Shown here in pieces: positions 44,701 to 56,522 of a stretch of 64,000 bases of DNA. The stretch's first letter is position 1. Every line of letters begins with the position of its first letter. The DNA lies in contig CM066303.1 in NCBI GenBank assembly GCA_033807695.1, forward strand, positions 1,612,001-1,676,000. The letters are read 5' to 3'. This DNA comes from Daedaleopsis sinensis (Eukaryota; Basidiomycota; Agaricomycetes; Polyporales; Polyporaceae). Below the pieces are notes generated by a model, which was not told the origin of the DNA, searched no databases, and saw only the letters and a program-made list of their open reading frames with translations. The position numbers and the translations under genes are program-made.

Positions 44701-45982
44701 CTTGGAATTGCGAAAAACCAATATCAGCTGGAACCCGAGCTAGGACGGCGGCTCCCCCCTCCCCAGCCCCCGGGCCTCGGGTCTCGACGGTGCACGTGCA
44801 CGTGCACGCAGCGGCGAGCGTGTACGTGACCCGACGGTCCTGGATCCGCCGCTGGACGGGCCGCTGGGAGGTGTCCGTGCCGTGAGTAGAGTGGAGCGGG
44901 AGAGAGGGCTCACGCTAAGTAAGTAATGCGCGCCCATAGTAACCAGTCGCACTGTCGCAGGACGGAGGACGGAGGAACTTGAAGAGCGCCGGCGTCGGTG
45001 CGTTGATGCATGCATTGCGCGTCCCGGGCTGGCAGCTGAACTTGTTGTTCTTGACCGAGTCTGCCGTGGCCCGTGCGTGGCTCGGCGCTGATCTCCTGCT
45101 GGACGACGAGCCAGCGAGGGAGGGCCCGTGGTACTGTGCTCGGTGTTGCTATTAGATATTCAGCACTCAGTACGTGTTACGCATCGTGGTGAGGCCGGAT
45201 GGATATACCTAAACCCTAGGCCTGTGATGGACGCCGGACGGTCGGGCTGCGGCTGCTGGCGCTGTTTGCGAGCGATTGGTACTGCTGTACTGCTGTATGG
45301 CGTTGTGTTGTGCGTCCGGTTGGCGCGGTTGGCGACTTTGAGCCGCCGTACGTACTTGCTCTTTGCACGAAAGGACTCGGAGGAATGAGGAATGAGGGCA
45401 TTAATCCGAGTCGCTGTGCCAGGTCGTCGAAACTCGAGCTTGACTCCGGCCCGGGGGTCAGTCGGGCTTCGGCCCTCTGCGCGATGGATTCATTCCGAGT
45501 TCGAAATCGTCCAGCCTGAGCGCTGAGCGGTCGAGAGCCTGCCAGTGCGTCAGAGTCAGTTGCACGACAAACCACTCCTGCTGACAGAGTGCGGCGGCAT
45601 GTGCGCGTTGGATCATAGGGCGGCTTCGGAGGGGTCGTCTTAGGTCCAGGAGCATCTGCCGTTTAGTCGTCACTGGGCGCTATCAGCTGCAGAAAGAGCG
45701 AGTAAGATGCTCGTCATGCTCATACTCACCGGCTGGTGGCAGCTGGCAGCGATCGTTCAAGTAGAAGGCGCAGATGCAGAGGGTGGTGCTGGCAGCTGCC
45801 GCTTTGGACCGTGGCGCCCGGCTACCAAGCGCGGCCCCGGATTGGTCCGTCGCTCCAGCGCCAGCGTCTCTATCCCCTACTACGCGAGCAGCTCTCTGCC
45901 CGCGACGCCCATCTCCGACTCGACCAGCTCCGGCCCTCCACAGCACCCCGCTCTTCCTCTTCCTTTCTGAACCCGACGCGAA
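41781..45982. other. Gene-poor repeat-rich region before UBC7
   Basis: 4.2 kb without a supported gene. It holds a tandem duplication (separate entry), CGTCTG hexamer runs near 42823-42850, a CTCTCTT tract at 44104-44133 and GGATATCGG repeats at 44247-44300. The minus-strand frame 42397-43074 is Pro/Ser/Arg-rich and crosses the duplicated units, so I consider it spurious. Confidence 0.4.
42700..43290. repeat. Tandem duplication, two diverged ~0.35-kb copies
   Basis: The blocks at about 42770-42940 and 43140-43290 share GAGCGCGCT/GAGTGCCTG-CCGCTGGACT, GGCTGCTGTC, GCGTAGGATCGCCGGG and GGGGGTAAGTGCAGG-type strings in the same order and spacing, about 350-360 bp apart. The pieces before them (GGGAGGA-rich, then GTGCGTGCGA) match as well. 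Confidence 0.65.
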
Positions 45983-47469
45983 ATGAACGTAAACACCCGG
46001 GGAGGAAGCGCGACCGCGCTGCGCCGCCTCATGACCGAGTACAAGCAGCTCACGTCGCAAGGTGCGCCGGCCGTCCAAGTGATTGTGCTCATCTCACCCG
46101 ATCTCCGCATACACGTCCGCATCCTCCCTTTTGCTGGTTCACGGTGCTCGCAGGCGCACCGGACGGCATGTTCACCGCAGGTACGGCCCGTCCCACTCTC
46201 CCCGCTGCGCTGGGGCTCTCGCTGACTCCGCCTCCGCCTCCTCCTCCGCCTCTGACTCTGACTCTGCATCTAACTCTGCCATTGACTCTGTATCTGAACT
46301 TGCACGCGACGCTGGGACACCCGCGGTCGCGTCGCGCAGGCCCCATCTCCGAGGCGGACTTCTTCACGTGGGAGGCCCTGATTGTGGGCCCGAAGGACAC
46401 CCCGTTCGAGGGCGGCGTGTTCCCCGCCGTCCTTACGTTCGTACGTCCGCGTCCCCCTCTGCCGTGCGCGCGCTGAGCCCCGCTCACTGTTACGTTTCCC
46501 CTCTGCCGCTCCGATGCCGCTCCTGCAACTCTTGGCCGCTCGCGACACTCCGATGCCGCTCCTGCAACTCTTGGCCGCTCCTGCAACTCTTGGCCGCTCG
46601 CGACACTCCGGTGCCGCTCGTGCGACTCCCGCCTGCGTGCGCCCGCGGCGGGTCCGGCAGCCGTCCGACTACCCGCTGTCGCCGTTCAAGATGAAGTTCG
46701 ACCCGCCGCTGTTCCACCCCAACAGTAAGTGCCGAGCGCTGCCGTGTTTGCTGCATCCGACCGCGCTCGCTCACGCGTCCTGTCCCCCCACCCCCTCCCG
46801 CGCACGCCCCACCTCCACCCCCTCCCGCGCACGCCCCACCCCCTCCCCCGCCGCCGCCGCCGCCGCCGCCGCACGCACACCCCGCCCGCCCGCCCGGCAG
46901 TCTACGCGGACGGCACGGTGTGCATCTCGATCCTGCACACGCCGGGCGACGACCCGAAGATGTACGAGCACGCGGCCGAGCGCTGGAGCCCCGTGCAGAG
47001 CGTGGAGAAGGTCGTCCTCAGCGTGATCTCGATGCTCGCAGGTGCGTGCGCGCCCGTCTGCTGCGTTTTACCCGCTGCTCACCCGTTGCCCCTTGCACCT
47101 CGCTGCTCACTGCTCGCTGCTCACCCCCACTGCTCACTGCTCACCCCCACTGCTCATTGTTCGCTGCTCGCTGCTCACTCCCTCTGCTCACCCCCCCTGC
47201 TCACCCCCACTGCTCACTCCTTCGGCCTGCGGGCGACTCCTGCGGCCTGCGGTCTGTGCACGCAGAGCCGAACCTGGAGAGCGGCGCGAACATCGACTGC
47301 TGCAAGCTCTACCGCGACAACCGCGCGGTGAGTGCTCGTGCTTGTGCTCGTGCTCTGCCGGGCGTGCGTGCGCTGCGACTGCGACTGACGCGAGTGCGGA
47401 CACTCTCCCCCTGTCTAGGAGTACGAGCGGATAGTGAAGCAGACGATACGCGAACAGCTGGGGCTGTGA
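45983..47469 (+). CDS. UBC7: E2 ubiquitin-conjugating enzyme, Ubc7/UBE2G2 type
   Basis: Seven exons (45983-46061, 46154-46180, 46340-46440, 46661-46724, 46901-47041, 47266-47327, 47419-47469) close in phase to 174 residues. The UBC fold is complete: [74 protein letters not shown] with catalytic Cys98, then the Ubc7-specific acidic loop ([20 protein letters not shown]), [15 protein letters not shown] and [16 protein letters not shown]. Enzymes of this class load ubiquitin for ER-associated degradation with Cue1-type and Hrd1/Doa10-type partners at the ER membrane. Exon 2 is only 27 nt. Introns 3 and 5 contain minisatellite-like repeats, unusual for a conserved gene, and the gene stands alone in a repeat-rich block. 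Confidence 0.93.
46511..46626. repeat. Minisatellite inside UBC7 intron 3
   Basis: A ~39-bp unit (CCGATGCCGCTCCTGCAACT...GACACT) is repeated, with an inner 18-bp piece (CTGCAACTCTTGGCCGCT) duplicated once more. It makes up half of the intron. Confidence 0.85.
47102..47220. repeat. CTGCTCAC-type repeats inside UBC7 intron 5
   Basis: CTGCTCAC, CTGCTCGC and CCCCCACTGCTCA units alternate over ~120 bp between the donor at 47042 and the acceptor at 47265. Confidence 0.85.
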
Positions 47470-48526
47470 TATGATATGGACAGCGAGGGTCTGGAGCCGC
47501 GTGCAGCAGACAGAAGACAGACGGAGAGACAGACGGAAGACTGAAGACTGAGATATGCCTGACTAACAGCCGACAGCCCCGGCAACGTCGAGCGTTGTGC
47601 GGCCGTGGTACCAGTAGGACGTCGACGCCTCGCCGCCTCGCCGCACGCCGGGTGTCTGTGGTGTCCCGGCGCGACTGGGATGACTCAAATGTTCAATGTT
47701 CGAGGACGAACCGGAGCTACTAAATGCAATGTAACAACAACGCCTTCACGCCACACCATCGGCGCACCGTGGCCCAGGGCCATGACAACCCAGTCGCTCG
47801 ACGCTCGACGCTCGACGCTGGGCTACGCTCGTGTGCGGTATGGTATCACTGCTGTACATGTGTGTGCGACCGCCGACCGCCGACGCAAGACATGACGGTG
47901 GACAAAGGCCTCTCTACCCTCACGCGTACGAAGCCCGGGCGGTGGCAGCCTGGCACCTGCAGGCTAAACCACGCACCTGCGCAGTGGCAAGTGCGGACCG
48001 CTGGGAGCATGCCGTCACGGTCGTCCACTGGGAGCTCGGCGCGCCACAGGACCACAGGACCGTCAGACTCACGTACGGCCGGCCAGTGCCACGTTCTGCC
48101 ACCCCCGCTTGCCGCTTGCCGCCACACCTCGCGCCCGTGCTGGAGTCTGAGATCTGAGCATTACGTTGGACGGTGGATGGCGGACCTTTGTTGCCACCGG
48201 GACGGGGAGGGTGCGGGGACAGGCAGGATGTGGCGGTGGCGGTGGACTGCGTGTGTCCGAACCTCCGTGCGTCTGTGCGTTCGTGCGTTCGTGCGTCTGC
48301 GCTGGAGGGTTGTGGCATTGTGCATGCTGCAGACGGGGTCTGCACGCCGTCATCGCTCATCCCCCGCCCGCCTTTGTCCCGACGAAGGTTCTGCATGCGT
48401 GAGTCGTCCGCCCTCGCCTTCCGCCGTCTGGCAGTGGTAGAAGTGCGGACGGCAGCTACGGTCGACCCGCGCGTGCCCCGCTACCACCGGGCCACGCTAC
48501 GTCACCCGAGCGGTGCAGTGCTAGGT

Positions 48527-48555
48527 GTTAACGTTAACGTTAACGTTAGCGTTAG
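48527..48555. repeat. GTTAAC hexamer array
   Basis: GTTAACGTTAACGTTAACGTT followed by AGCGTTAG. Each unit is a self-complementary palindrome. Shorter GTTAACGTT or GTTGAACGTT motifs recur near 49318-49340 and 58255-58280. Confidence 0.85.
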
Positions 48556-49140
48556 GTTGCGCACGCCTCGCCTCGCCCGGCAAGCCGCGGACGGGCGGGC
48601 GGGCGGGACTTGGATATCGGATCTCGCGCGCCCAATCTCCCCGCTCAGTATTCAGTATTCAATATTCAGCCCCGCTATACACGCACGCACGCACGCTGGC
48701 TCCCATGCCCAACCAAGACTCGAGTAAGTAAGTAAGCTCTGTGCAAGCTTGTGCGAGTAGGCTCTAGGCTCTAGCACACCGGCTCCCGTGTATGGCCGCT
48801 AGCGCTGTAAGTAGTAAAGTACACGTGCACGCGCCGGGATACTGTACTAGGCTGCCCCTCCCTTCCCTTCTCTTCCCTTCCCTTCCTTGGAGGCTCGCAC
48901 GCCTGCCCACCCGCGAGGCAGCGCGAGCCTGCAGCTGGGATCGGGGCCTTGGCACTTGGCAGTTAGTTGGCACTTGGGATCGCCGTGTGGCTGCTGTCTG
49001 CAACTTCAACTTCCAAGTAGGTGGCCTTGCGTCACGGCGCACTGCGCAGTGTCCCGCGTGCCTCAGTCTGCGGTACGTGCGCGTGGTGGTCTGTGGCCTG
49101 TGGCGCAGCCCGACACGTCCGTGCACTGAATAATGTGGTT

Positions 49141-49254
49141 GCGGATGTGGATGTGGATGTGGATGTGGATGTGGATGCGGACGTGGATGCGGATGTGGAT
49201 GCGGATGCGGACGTGGATGTGGATGCGGACGTGGATGTGGATGCGGATGTGGAT
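49141..49254. repeat. GTGGAT/GCGGAT/GCGGAC hexamer array
   Basis: About 19 head-to-tail hexamers with substitutions at fixed positions (GTGGAT, GCGGAT, GTGGAC, GCGGAC). In frame it would read Val/Ala-Asp dipeptides, but no gene context surrounds it. Confidence 0.9.
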
Positions 49255-51784
49255 CGTGATCGCGCCTCGGGCTGCCACCGTCCTTAGTCCGCGGTTCTAG
49301 ACCGTGACGTTGTCAATGTCGTTAACGTTGACGTTGACGAGTGAATGGTGCGCTATGGAGCCAGCGCCCGCCACTCGCTATCGGCTTCGGATTTTCGGAC
49401 ACTCGCTATTTGCCTGTTGAGCGTTGACGCCGACGTAGGCTATGTTGCATGACCGATTTCTTGCCTTTTCTTGCACATCCGGGCTTGCGCGCTCGACATT
49501 GACGATGACGAATTGCCGGGGCTGCCGCCCGTGCGCACAGTGTGCACACCCTCGTGTGTTCTGTGCGTGCGTTTACGGTCTAGAGTCATGTCGAGGAAGG
49601 ACGCGCCCGTGCGTTACTTCATGATCAGTGAGCATGATGCCACATCGTCGGTGGCTGCTGCATGACGGCATCATCGCCGTACTAACGTCCATCTATTCAC
49701 GCATTATGTTACTGTTAGCTCTGGCCACCGGTGTCGGACGAGCTGCGTATTTATAATACGCGTGCGCACGCCCCCGGGCATTAATTGCAATCAAGGTCGG
49801 TCCGGCCCTAAGTTTGGGATCATGTCTTGACGAAGTCAGCATTTGCAGAAATGAGCAGGAACGAGCAAGAGCGCACCCAGACGCCCTGACATCGCACTGG
49901 ACAACAAATGCCCCGCAGCCTCCTAGTCACTAGTCACTATCCACTAGTCGGGCCTAGCAGGGTTCGTCCGGTGTTCTTATCCCGCGCGCCGGGCGCCGGC
50001 GGCCCACATACGCCCCCATTGGGGGCTAAGTAAGTTTTGGGGGCTGATGCACACTTGGTGATGGACCTGGGACCATGGTGCCTGCGCTACCCACCCTTCG
50101 GACTCCGCCGGCGAACCACAGCCGCGGCGAACCGCGCCGGGGATGCACCTCGATTCTCCCAAGCCCCCCGCTCCGATCCGGGCACCCCAACGCTAACTCG
50201 ATTCTCGATTCTCGAAGGGCACAAGTGCAATCTGCAATCTCGCGAGCCCTCTCGGAACCTCGCCCTGGCTTCACCTGTCGCCAGTACTAGTGTCGCTGGG
50301 AACTCGCTGGGACTACTACTTAGCGCGGCCGCGGCGTGCTAGCGCATGTTACGAGAGAGCCGGTGCGTGGATCGAGACTCGGGCTCGTCACTGCCAACGT
50401 TCATGTGTGGACGACTGACCACCGCACGCTAACGGCTCTCGCTAGAAGACCGCCCAGGGGCCCGGGGTTATTGCCCGGTCGTGCTAGGCCTGACTAGTAT
50501 TGGGGACTACCAGTGAGCTTGACTTCTAGTGACTCGTGAGTCGTGAGGCCTCCCAAAATACCTGTGCCACGAGACGAATTCATACGAATATAGCGCAGGA
50601 GCAGCAGCGAGGTCGGAAATATTATATTAATGGGGTCCCGGCGGGCACGCCTCCCGGATGCCAGGGTGGCCAGGGAGGGCAATTGCGAAATCCGAGTGTC
50701 CAGCTGCATATGGGCCCGGGGTGCACGTCGAGGGCTCCGATCTCGGAGAGGCACGACCACGACCACGACCACGACGTGGGCACTTCGCGCAGCGCAGCGT
50801 CCGCCGCGGCTAGTACCCATATGCATCTCAAGGCTGTCAGAACTTGAACTCTATAACGCGCGATGCATGATCATCCATATGGCACCCGGCGAGTCGTGAT
50901 GCACGATGCATGGAAGCTGGCCTCCACCTCCGAGTCCGCCGCCAAGTCCGCAAGCATAAGATGCACGGTGACGGTACTGTCGGATCTTCGGGGGCCCGGA
51001 GAAGATCGAGGGTCGAGGGTCGAGGGTCGCAGAAGGTCGAGTCGAGGGTCGTGGCCACGACGTCGTCCAGCGCCGCCGCAGGCGTGCACGAACCCCCGGC
51101 CATGATCATGATCATGATCCTGCCCAGGCCACAACCTCACTCTAGCTCAGCCAGAGATCTGAGATCCAGCGAGAGCCCGAGCCTACGCCGACTACGGCCG
51201 CACTAGTAGCGCGCGCCGCGCCCAGTGTGTACCACTATACGTACATATGGACGCCACGCCGCAGGAGTCAGCTGCAGGGTGACCGCGGTGCGTTCGCGGT
51301 CTGAGTGCGAAGCGCTAACTATAGCTGTACTCTGTCTATCATAGCCTACAGGTCCGACCCCGCGAGCGACGGCCGTCAGATTGGCATTGTCGCCAGTCGC
51401 AACGCCGGAAGACCGAGTACGCATGCGCACGAGGCGGGGGCCCGCCAGGCTGCCGCCGCATGCACGAGCAAATAGACTCCCGGTCGCCGCGGAGCTCGAG
51501 GCGAGCTTCTGCTGCGCGATGTGCGTCGTGCGATGATACTGGTCGCCTGCTGCAACCTACTCCGAGTCTAAGTGACAGTGACTGTTTGCGATGCGATGCG
51601 ATGCGAGCGAGTCTGACCGCGGCCGCGGCCGCGGCCGTACCCGTACTACTAGCCGCGCACAATTGCACACCCGTTTCCACATCCGTCGTGCAAGCTCGCG
51701 ATCGGGCGCAACGCAGCGCCCTAACTGAACGTGAACGCGAACGCCAGAGAACTTAGAACTTGGAAGTGGTGCAAAGCGAGCGCG

Positions 51785-51829
51785 GAAGCGAAAGCAGAAG
51801 CAGAAGCAGAAGCAGAAGCAAAAGCAAAG
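51785..51829. repeat. AGAAGC hexamer array
   Basis: Seven or so AGAAGC/AAAAGC units in a row. Confidence 0.85.
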
Positions 51830-51986
51830 GCTGGATACATTGAATTGGCGGCAAGCCGCACGCGGGCATTAATTCTACACATACATACGGATACGGATAC
51901 GGAGCAGGCGCTGCGCACTGGAGGCAGTGGGCGAGCCACATTGACAAGACGGGAAACAAGACAAGGAGATTACTCGCGCTACGTGG

Positions 51987-52014
51987 CTATGGGCTATGGG
52001 CTATGGGCTATGGG
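51987..52014. repeat. CTATGGG heptamer x4
   Basis: Four perfect copies of CTATGGG. About 110 bp further on, CATAA is repeated three times (52126-52140). Confidence 0.9.
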
Positions 52015-52729
52015 GGCGGCTGTACATACTATCTAGCGTGTGCGTATCGTATCGTAGACGTAGATCGGGATCGAGGGAGAGGGGGCGAGGGGGCGTAGCG
52101 TAGCGTATGCGTGCCGGTACGAGAACATAACATAACATAACCTATATACTTACTACTACCCTAGCGTACGGGTGCTGCGGCGGGACATACACACGGTGCC
52201 CGCGGAGGGGCTAGGCAAGGGGGAACGGGGCACCGGGAACGGGGGAGGGGGCACGAGGGCACCGGGAGGAGACGTGTGGTGGAGCGGTGGGATGATGGAT
52301 TGCGTGCGCATGCACCCCGGGGAGGTCGGGGCGCGGGGCTCGAGAGGCTGAGGCTGAGGAAACTTGAGGAGAGTGCAAGAGTGTGCATAGCCATGGACTG
52401 AGGGGGACCGAGGGAGGCGGAGGACGGGGGACGGGGGGACAGGAACGAGGAACAAGGAACAAACCCAAACCACGATGGAGGACGGGGGCAGGAAAGGCAA
52501 ACGGGGAACGGCGGGGGCCCGTGCACATCACGGCACCGACGGCGCACTGCGCAGCGGGTGTGTCGAGTGTCGCGTGCGTGTCTTGAGTGTATCAGGTCTC
52601 GGGGACAAGCTCAAGGCCGCGGCGAGCACCGTAACTCGCCCGCTGGCCGATTTGACACCCGCCCCCGCCCCTCCCTCTCTGCCTCTCTGCTCCCTACCTC
52701 ACACGCGCGCGGGGGCGGGGGCTCAGCGC

Positions 52730-55026
52730 TCACTGGATGGCCTTGAACACGCGCTCCCCATACTCCCCGCCCGTGCGCCCGAAGATATGGCGCTGCACAT
52801 ACGGGTTGCGGAACATGCCCTGCGGGTCCGCGGCGCCGAGCACGCGCACGAAGTCGTCGAAGCGCGCGTACAGCGCGCGCAGCTGCGCGGGGCGCAGCGG
52901 GTGCGCCTTCGCCCAGTGCGGCTTCCCGCCGTGCCGCAGCAGCACGGCCTCGAAGCGCGCGAAGAGCTTGCGGTACGGCACGTTCAGCCCGTATGGCCTG
53001 CGGGTGTGCGTGTGCGTGCGCGCGGGGAGAAGGACGAGGACGAGGAGAGGTGGGAGAAGTGGAAGAAGTGGGGCGCGGGAGGTGCCGGGCGTGCGCGCGG
53101 ACGTGAAAGTTAACGGGGAGGGTGGAGGGCGAGCGATGGATAGAATCGCGAGGGCGATGCGGCGTGAGCGAGGCAAGTGGATCAGGTCCGGAACGCGAGA
53201 GAAGCGTGGCGTGCGGCGAACACCGAGGCGCATGTGGCATTAGGCGAGGGGGTCGGAACGACGGAACGGGGGTGCGGAGTTGGGGCGTTGCGAGGCACGG
53301 AATCGGATGGCGGATGGCGGACGGCGGACGGCGGGGCGGAGATGGCGATGGGATGGACGGGCGATAACAGATGTAACACGACACACTGGTGAGAACATGC
53401 GCGACACAGAGTGAGAGGAATGACTGACTTGTACTGCACGATGCCGATCCAGCACGTCCGCTGGCCGTTGCTCGGGCTCAGCCAGATGTCGTCCGCGCTC
53501 GAGAAGCGGATCTCGAGCGCGCAGTGCGGGCGCAGGCCGGCGGGGTCCGCGAACTCCTCGTCGAGCCACTTCTGGAGCTCGCGCAGGCAGCGCTCGGTGC
53601 GCTCGTACGGGATGGCCCACTCGGTCGTGTATTGCGGGTACTGGCCGCGGGCGCGCGCGGGAGAAGGCGGTATAGTTAGCACACATCACGCGATGAAGGT
53701 TCGACAGACAGGCCGAGGGTGCACGGAGGGAAGGGCGGAGCTCACCTTGCAATCAAGGTTGAAGATGCGGAAGCTGTCGTCGACACCGACGGTGGGCTCC
53801 GAGACGAGCCACGCGGCGACCCGGCCGTACCACAGGTTGAGGGCCGGGACGTAGCGTGCGAGGAAGAGCAGGAGCTGCAGGAGGTGGAATCCCACGAGCG
53901 AGTGCCAGAGCCACGACGCGGCCGGCCGCTTCGCCTGCGCAGATGCACGTCCGTCAGCACGCGGAGAAGATGGAGAGCGAGATCGGTGACGCTGTCGCTG
54001 TCGCGGCGCACGCACGCACCTCGTGTGTCCGGTTGAACGAACTCGCGCGGACGGTGCCGGCCTGCGGGAACCACCAGAAGCGGACGTGCTCGGAGGCGTG
54101 GACGAGCGCGTCCATGTTGCGCAGCGCGTCGTCGAACGCGTACGTGTGCTGCACGTCCTTGAGGCGGAACGCGGGCTCGACGTCGAGCGTGATCTCGAGG
54201 ATGAGGCCCGTGCTCCCGAGCCCGCAGATGGACGCCATGAAGAGCTCCTGCTCTTCGTCGCGCGAGCAGCGCACGCGGCGGCCGTCCGCGAGCAGGAGCA
54301 CGAGCGCGCGCACATGCATGGAGAGCACCGGGTAGTCGATGCCCGTGCCGTGCGTCGCCGTCGTGACGACTCCGCCGATGGTCTGGTCGGAGATGGAGCC
54401 GACGTTGATCATGGCGAGCCCGTGCGCGGCGAGGGCGGCGTGGAGCGCGTTGAGGGTGATGCCCGCCTGCACGACCGCGTAGCGCTTGTCGGTGTTGACC
54501 TGGCGACAGACATGCGTGGTCAGGAGACGGAGCGGGAGGGGGAGTCGGAAACGGAAGCGGGAGGCGGAGCTCGCGCGCCGTGCGCGTGGGTGCCTGCCGA
54601 AGACGACAGGCGTGTGCGATCGCGCGCATGGGTGCGGAGATCTCCGGATGACGAAGAGATTGCGCGAGCCACGGAGGGCGAGATAGCGATGACACTCACC
54701 TCGAGCACTTTGTCGAGCTTTTCGGTCCGCATCATGAAGCCGGTCGTGCACGCCAGGTCGCTCGGACTGTGGCCGAGGCCGACGACGCGCACGGGCTTCC
54801 CTTCACGGCGGGCGAGCTCGATGATGTACCTGCAGTGGTCCTCGTTCTCGGGCTCGAAGACGGCGAGGGGGGTGCATGTGTAGGTGAGGCCCCAGTTGGT
54901 GAAGCTCGCGCGGGGCGAGCCGGCGCGGGCGGTGACGGGTGCGAGGAGGTCGTAGAGGGTGGTGGTGGAGAGCGCGGCGAGTTTGGACGACGAGGGGGAA
55001 GACGGAGGGTGGTCGACGGAGGGCAT
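52730..55026 (-). CDS. ALO1: D-arabinono-1,4-lactone oxidase
   Basis: Five exons on the minus strand (55026-54700, 54499-54020, 53934-53746, 53640-53429, 52997-52730) close in phase to 491 residues. It is an FAD-linked oxidase of the VAO/PCMH family: FTNWGLTYTC, PENEDHCRYIIELAR, VVGLGHSPSDLACT (His of the flavin-linking GHSPSD motif), then GLAMINVGSISDQTIGGVVT, TATHGTGIDYPVLS, CGLGSTGLILEITLDVEPAF, and the C-terminal ALO domain with HVRFWWFPQAGT, LEIRFSSADDIWLSPSNGQR, GGKPHWAKAH and FRNPYVQRHIFG. The enzyme makes D-erythroascorbate in the outer mitochondrial membrane. A hydrophobic stretch (HLLQLLLFLARYV) matches the known membrane-associated segment. The last intron is 431 nt, long for this window and filled with the local GGATGGCGGA-type repeats. 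Confidence 0.94.
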
Positions 55027-55082
55027 GGTCGTTGGAGGGAGGGCGAGGTGTGGCTAGCATGTCGCGGGTGGACGGGGACGGC

Positions 55083-55088
55083 TTTATA
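55083..55088 (-). promoter_or_regulatory. TATA box candidate of the ALO gene
   Basis: TATAAA on the minus strand, 57-62 bp before the ATG at 55026. Confidence 0.55.
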
Positions 55089-56501
55089 AGATGTAGGGGC
55101 ATTCGTGATTATGATTGCAGGGAGACTGTTTGCCTCATTCGATCGATCTGAGAGCGCGGGGGGCAGCGACGGAAGAGAGATCATAATATCGGCGGGAACC
55201 GAGAGCAGCCGCCACCGAGAGGCAAACGCCGGTGGGTATGTTCGGGAAAAGGAAAAGGCGAGGAGGAGGACGGAGAGGGAAGGCGCGACGGATTTGACGA
55301 GAAACGGGGGGCGTGGCCTCGCGCGGCCGTCGACGAGCTGAGAACACGGAGCTGAGAACACGGCCGTGGCGGAGTTCGAGCTCGCATCCTCCGCCGCGTC
55401 TTCTCCCAGCTTCTGCGCGACAGAACGCGCTACCTTCGCCGGACTCCTCTCTTGATTTTCCGTACGCGCGGCTGACGCCGAGTCCTAGTCCCCAACTCCG
55501 GCTGGGCGGAAAACAAGGCACGCCTCATGCATGCCGTCCCAGGCGCCTGTCCACATAAGCCTGCGACCGACAAGCGCCGAAAGCGTGGACTTACGTGAGA
55601 GCCGCCCTCCAATCGCGTCCGAAAATCGTGCAGCCACGGCCGCCGGCGCCTGGAGGAGGTACCGAGTCCGCCGCCTTGCGTCTCCCAGGGCCCAGCGTCC
55701 GCGGTCCCCCAGCGATCGTCCGTGGCCCTCCTCCTCCTCATCCCCCAGTGCTCCATTAGTGCTAGCCTTCGCCGAAGACATACCCGCGTCCGTGCACGCT
55801 GCCAGCCATCCTCGCATCTCCCCACCAACGGCGACCCCCGTCCACGGTTCGATCCATCCGTCCGAGGCCTCCGAGCTCCCACCGCCAGAAGTCGGGCGTG
55901 GCCGCACGCTAATCGTGTCCGAGTCCCACAGAGCCGTGGCCAGATCCAGATCCCAGCGGCGTGGCCATCTGCGAGCGGAGGGCCTAGCGTAGGAATCATC
56001 AGCAGCGGCCTGAGCAGCAGCACAGTAGCTAGCAGCTAGCACTAGTCTCTTGCGCAGCGGGAACCCTGAGCTCCGCCCGGGCTGCTCGCTGCTCGCTGCA
56101 CTGGCACGTTCCGTTCTCTCATCATGTCATGGCGTGCGGGCACACGGCGACGGTACCGGTCCACCCGCCACGTTCCCTGCAGACTGCTGGGCCCCGAGTA
56201 CTTTCGAGTCCGCGTCCGCGTCATGGCCAGGGCCTGACGTCGGTCGCTCGCCCACCCTCCTCCGAGAGCCCGCGCTGAGAATAGCTGACGACCAGAACGG
56301 GTGGACGACGATGGATCCGTGGATGCAATTGGCCCTAGCCTGCCCTGGCACTGCGATGGCGATGGCGATCGTGCGTGCGCAGGCGGCGCGGGGCGCGGCG
56401 GCCAAGATTGTGTGCAGATAGATGGATCCCGCGCCCTGGCCCCTGGATCAAACGCCTCGCGACGCGCCGCGCGCGTGGGCGATCGCGAGATGGCCACTAC
56501 G

Positions 56502-56522
56502 CGTACGTACGTACGTACGTAC
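56502..56522. repeat. CGTA tetramer array
   Basis: Five head-to-tail CGTA units ending at about 56522, a self-complementary run. Confidence 0.85.

Larger units (their letters stand above)
47470..52729. other. Gene-poor region between UBC7 and ALO
   Basis: 5.3 kb with no recognisable gene on either strand. It is dominated by CpG-rich unique sequence with many hexamer and heptamer arrays (listed separately) and short AT islands. Frames of 150-250 codons occur but are Arg/Ala/Ser-rich, overlap on opposite strands and contain no motif. Confidence 0.4.

Noticed and set aside
45736..46476. 246-codon plus-strand frame before and across UBC7 exons
   Set aside because: Different frame from UBC7; crosses its introns and has no domain.
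48527..48555. Telomere-like repeat
   Set aside because: GTTAAC is not the TTAGGG-type fungal telomere unit and the array is short and internal.
49141..49254. CRISPR-like array
   Set aside because: Units are contiguous hexamers without spacers; this is a eukaryotic microsatellite.
49021..49287. Val-Asp repeat protein
   Set aside because: Direct translation of the hexamer array with no start context, promoter or conserved flank.
55846..55858. tRNA T-loop-like GGTTCGATCC
   Set aside because: No matching T-stem, acceptor stem, anticodon arm or A box around it.
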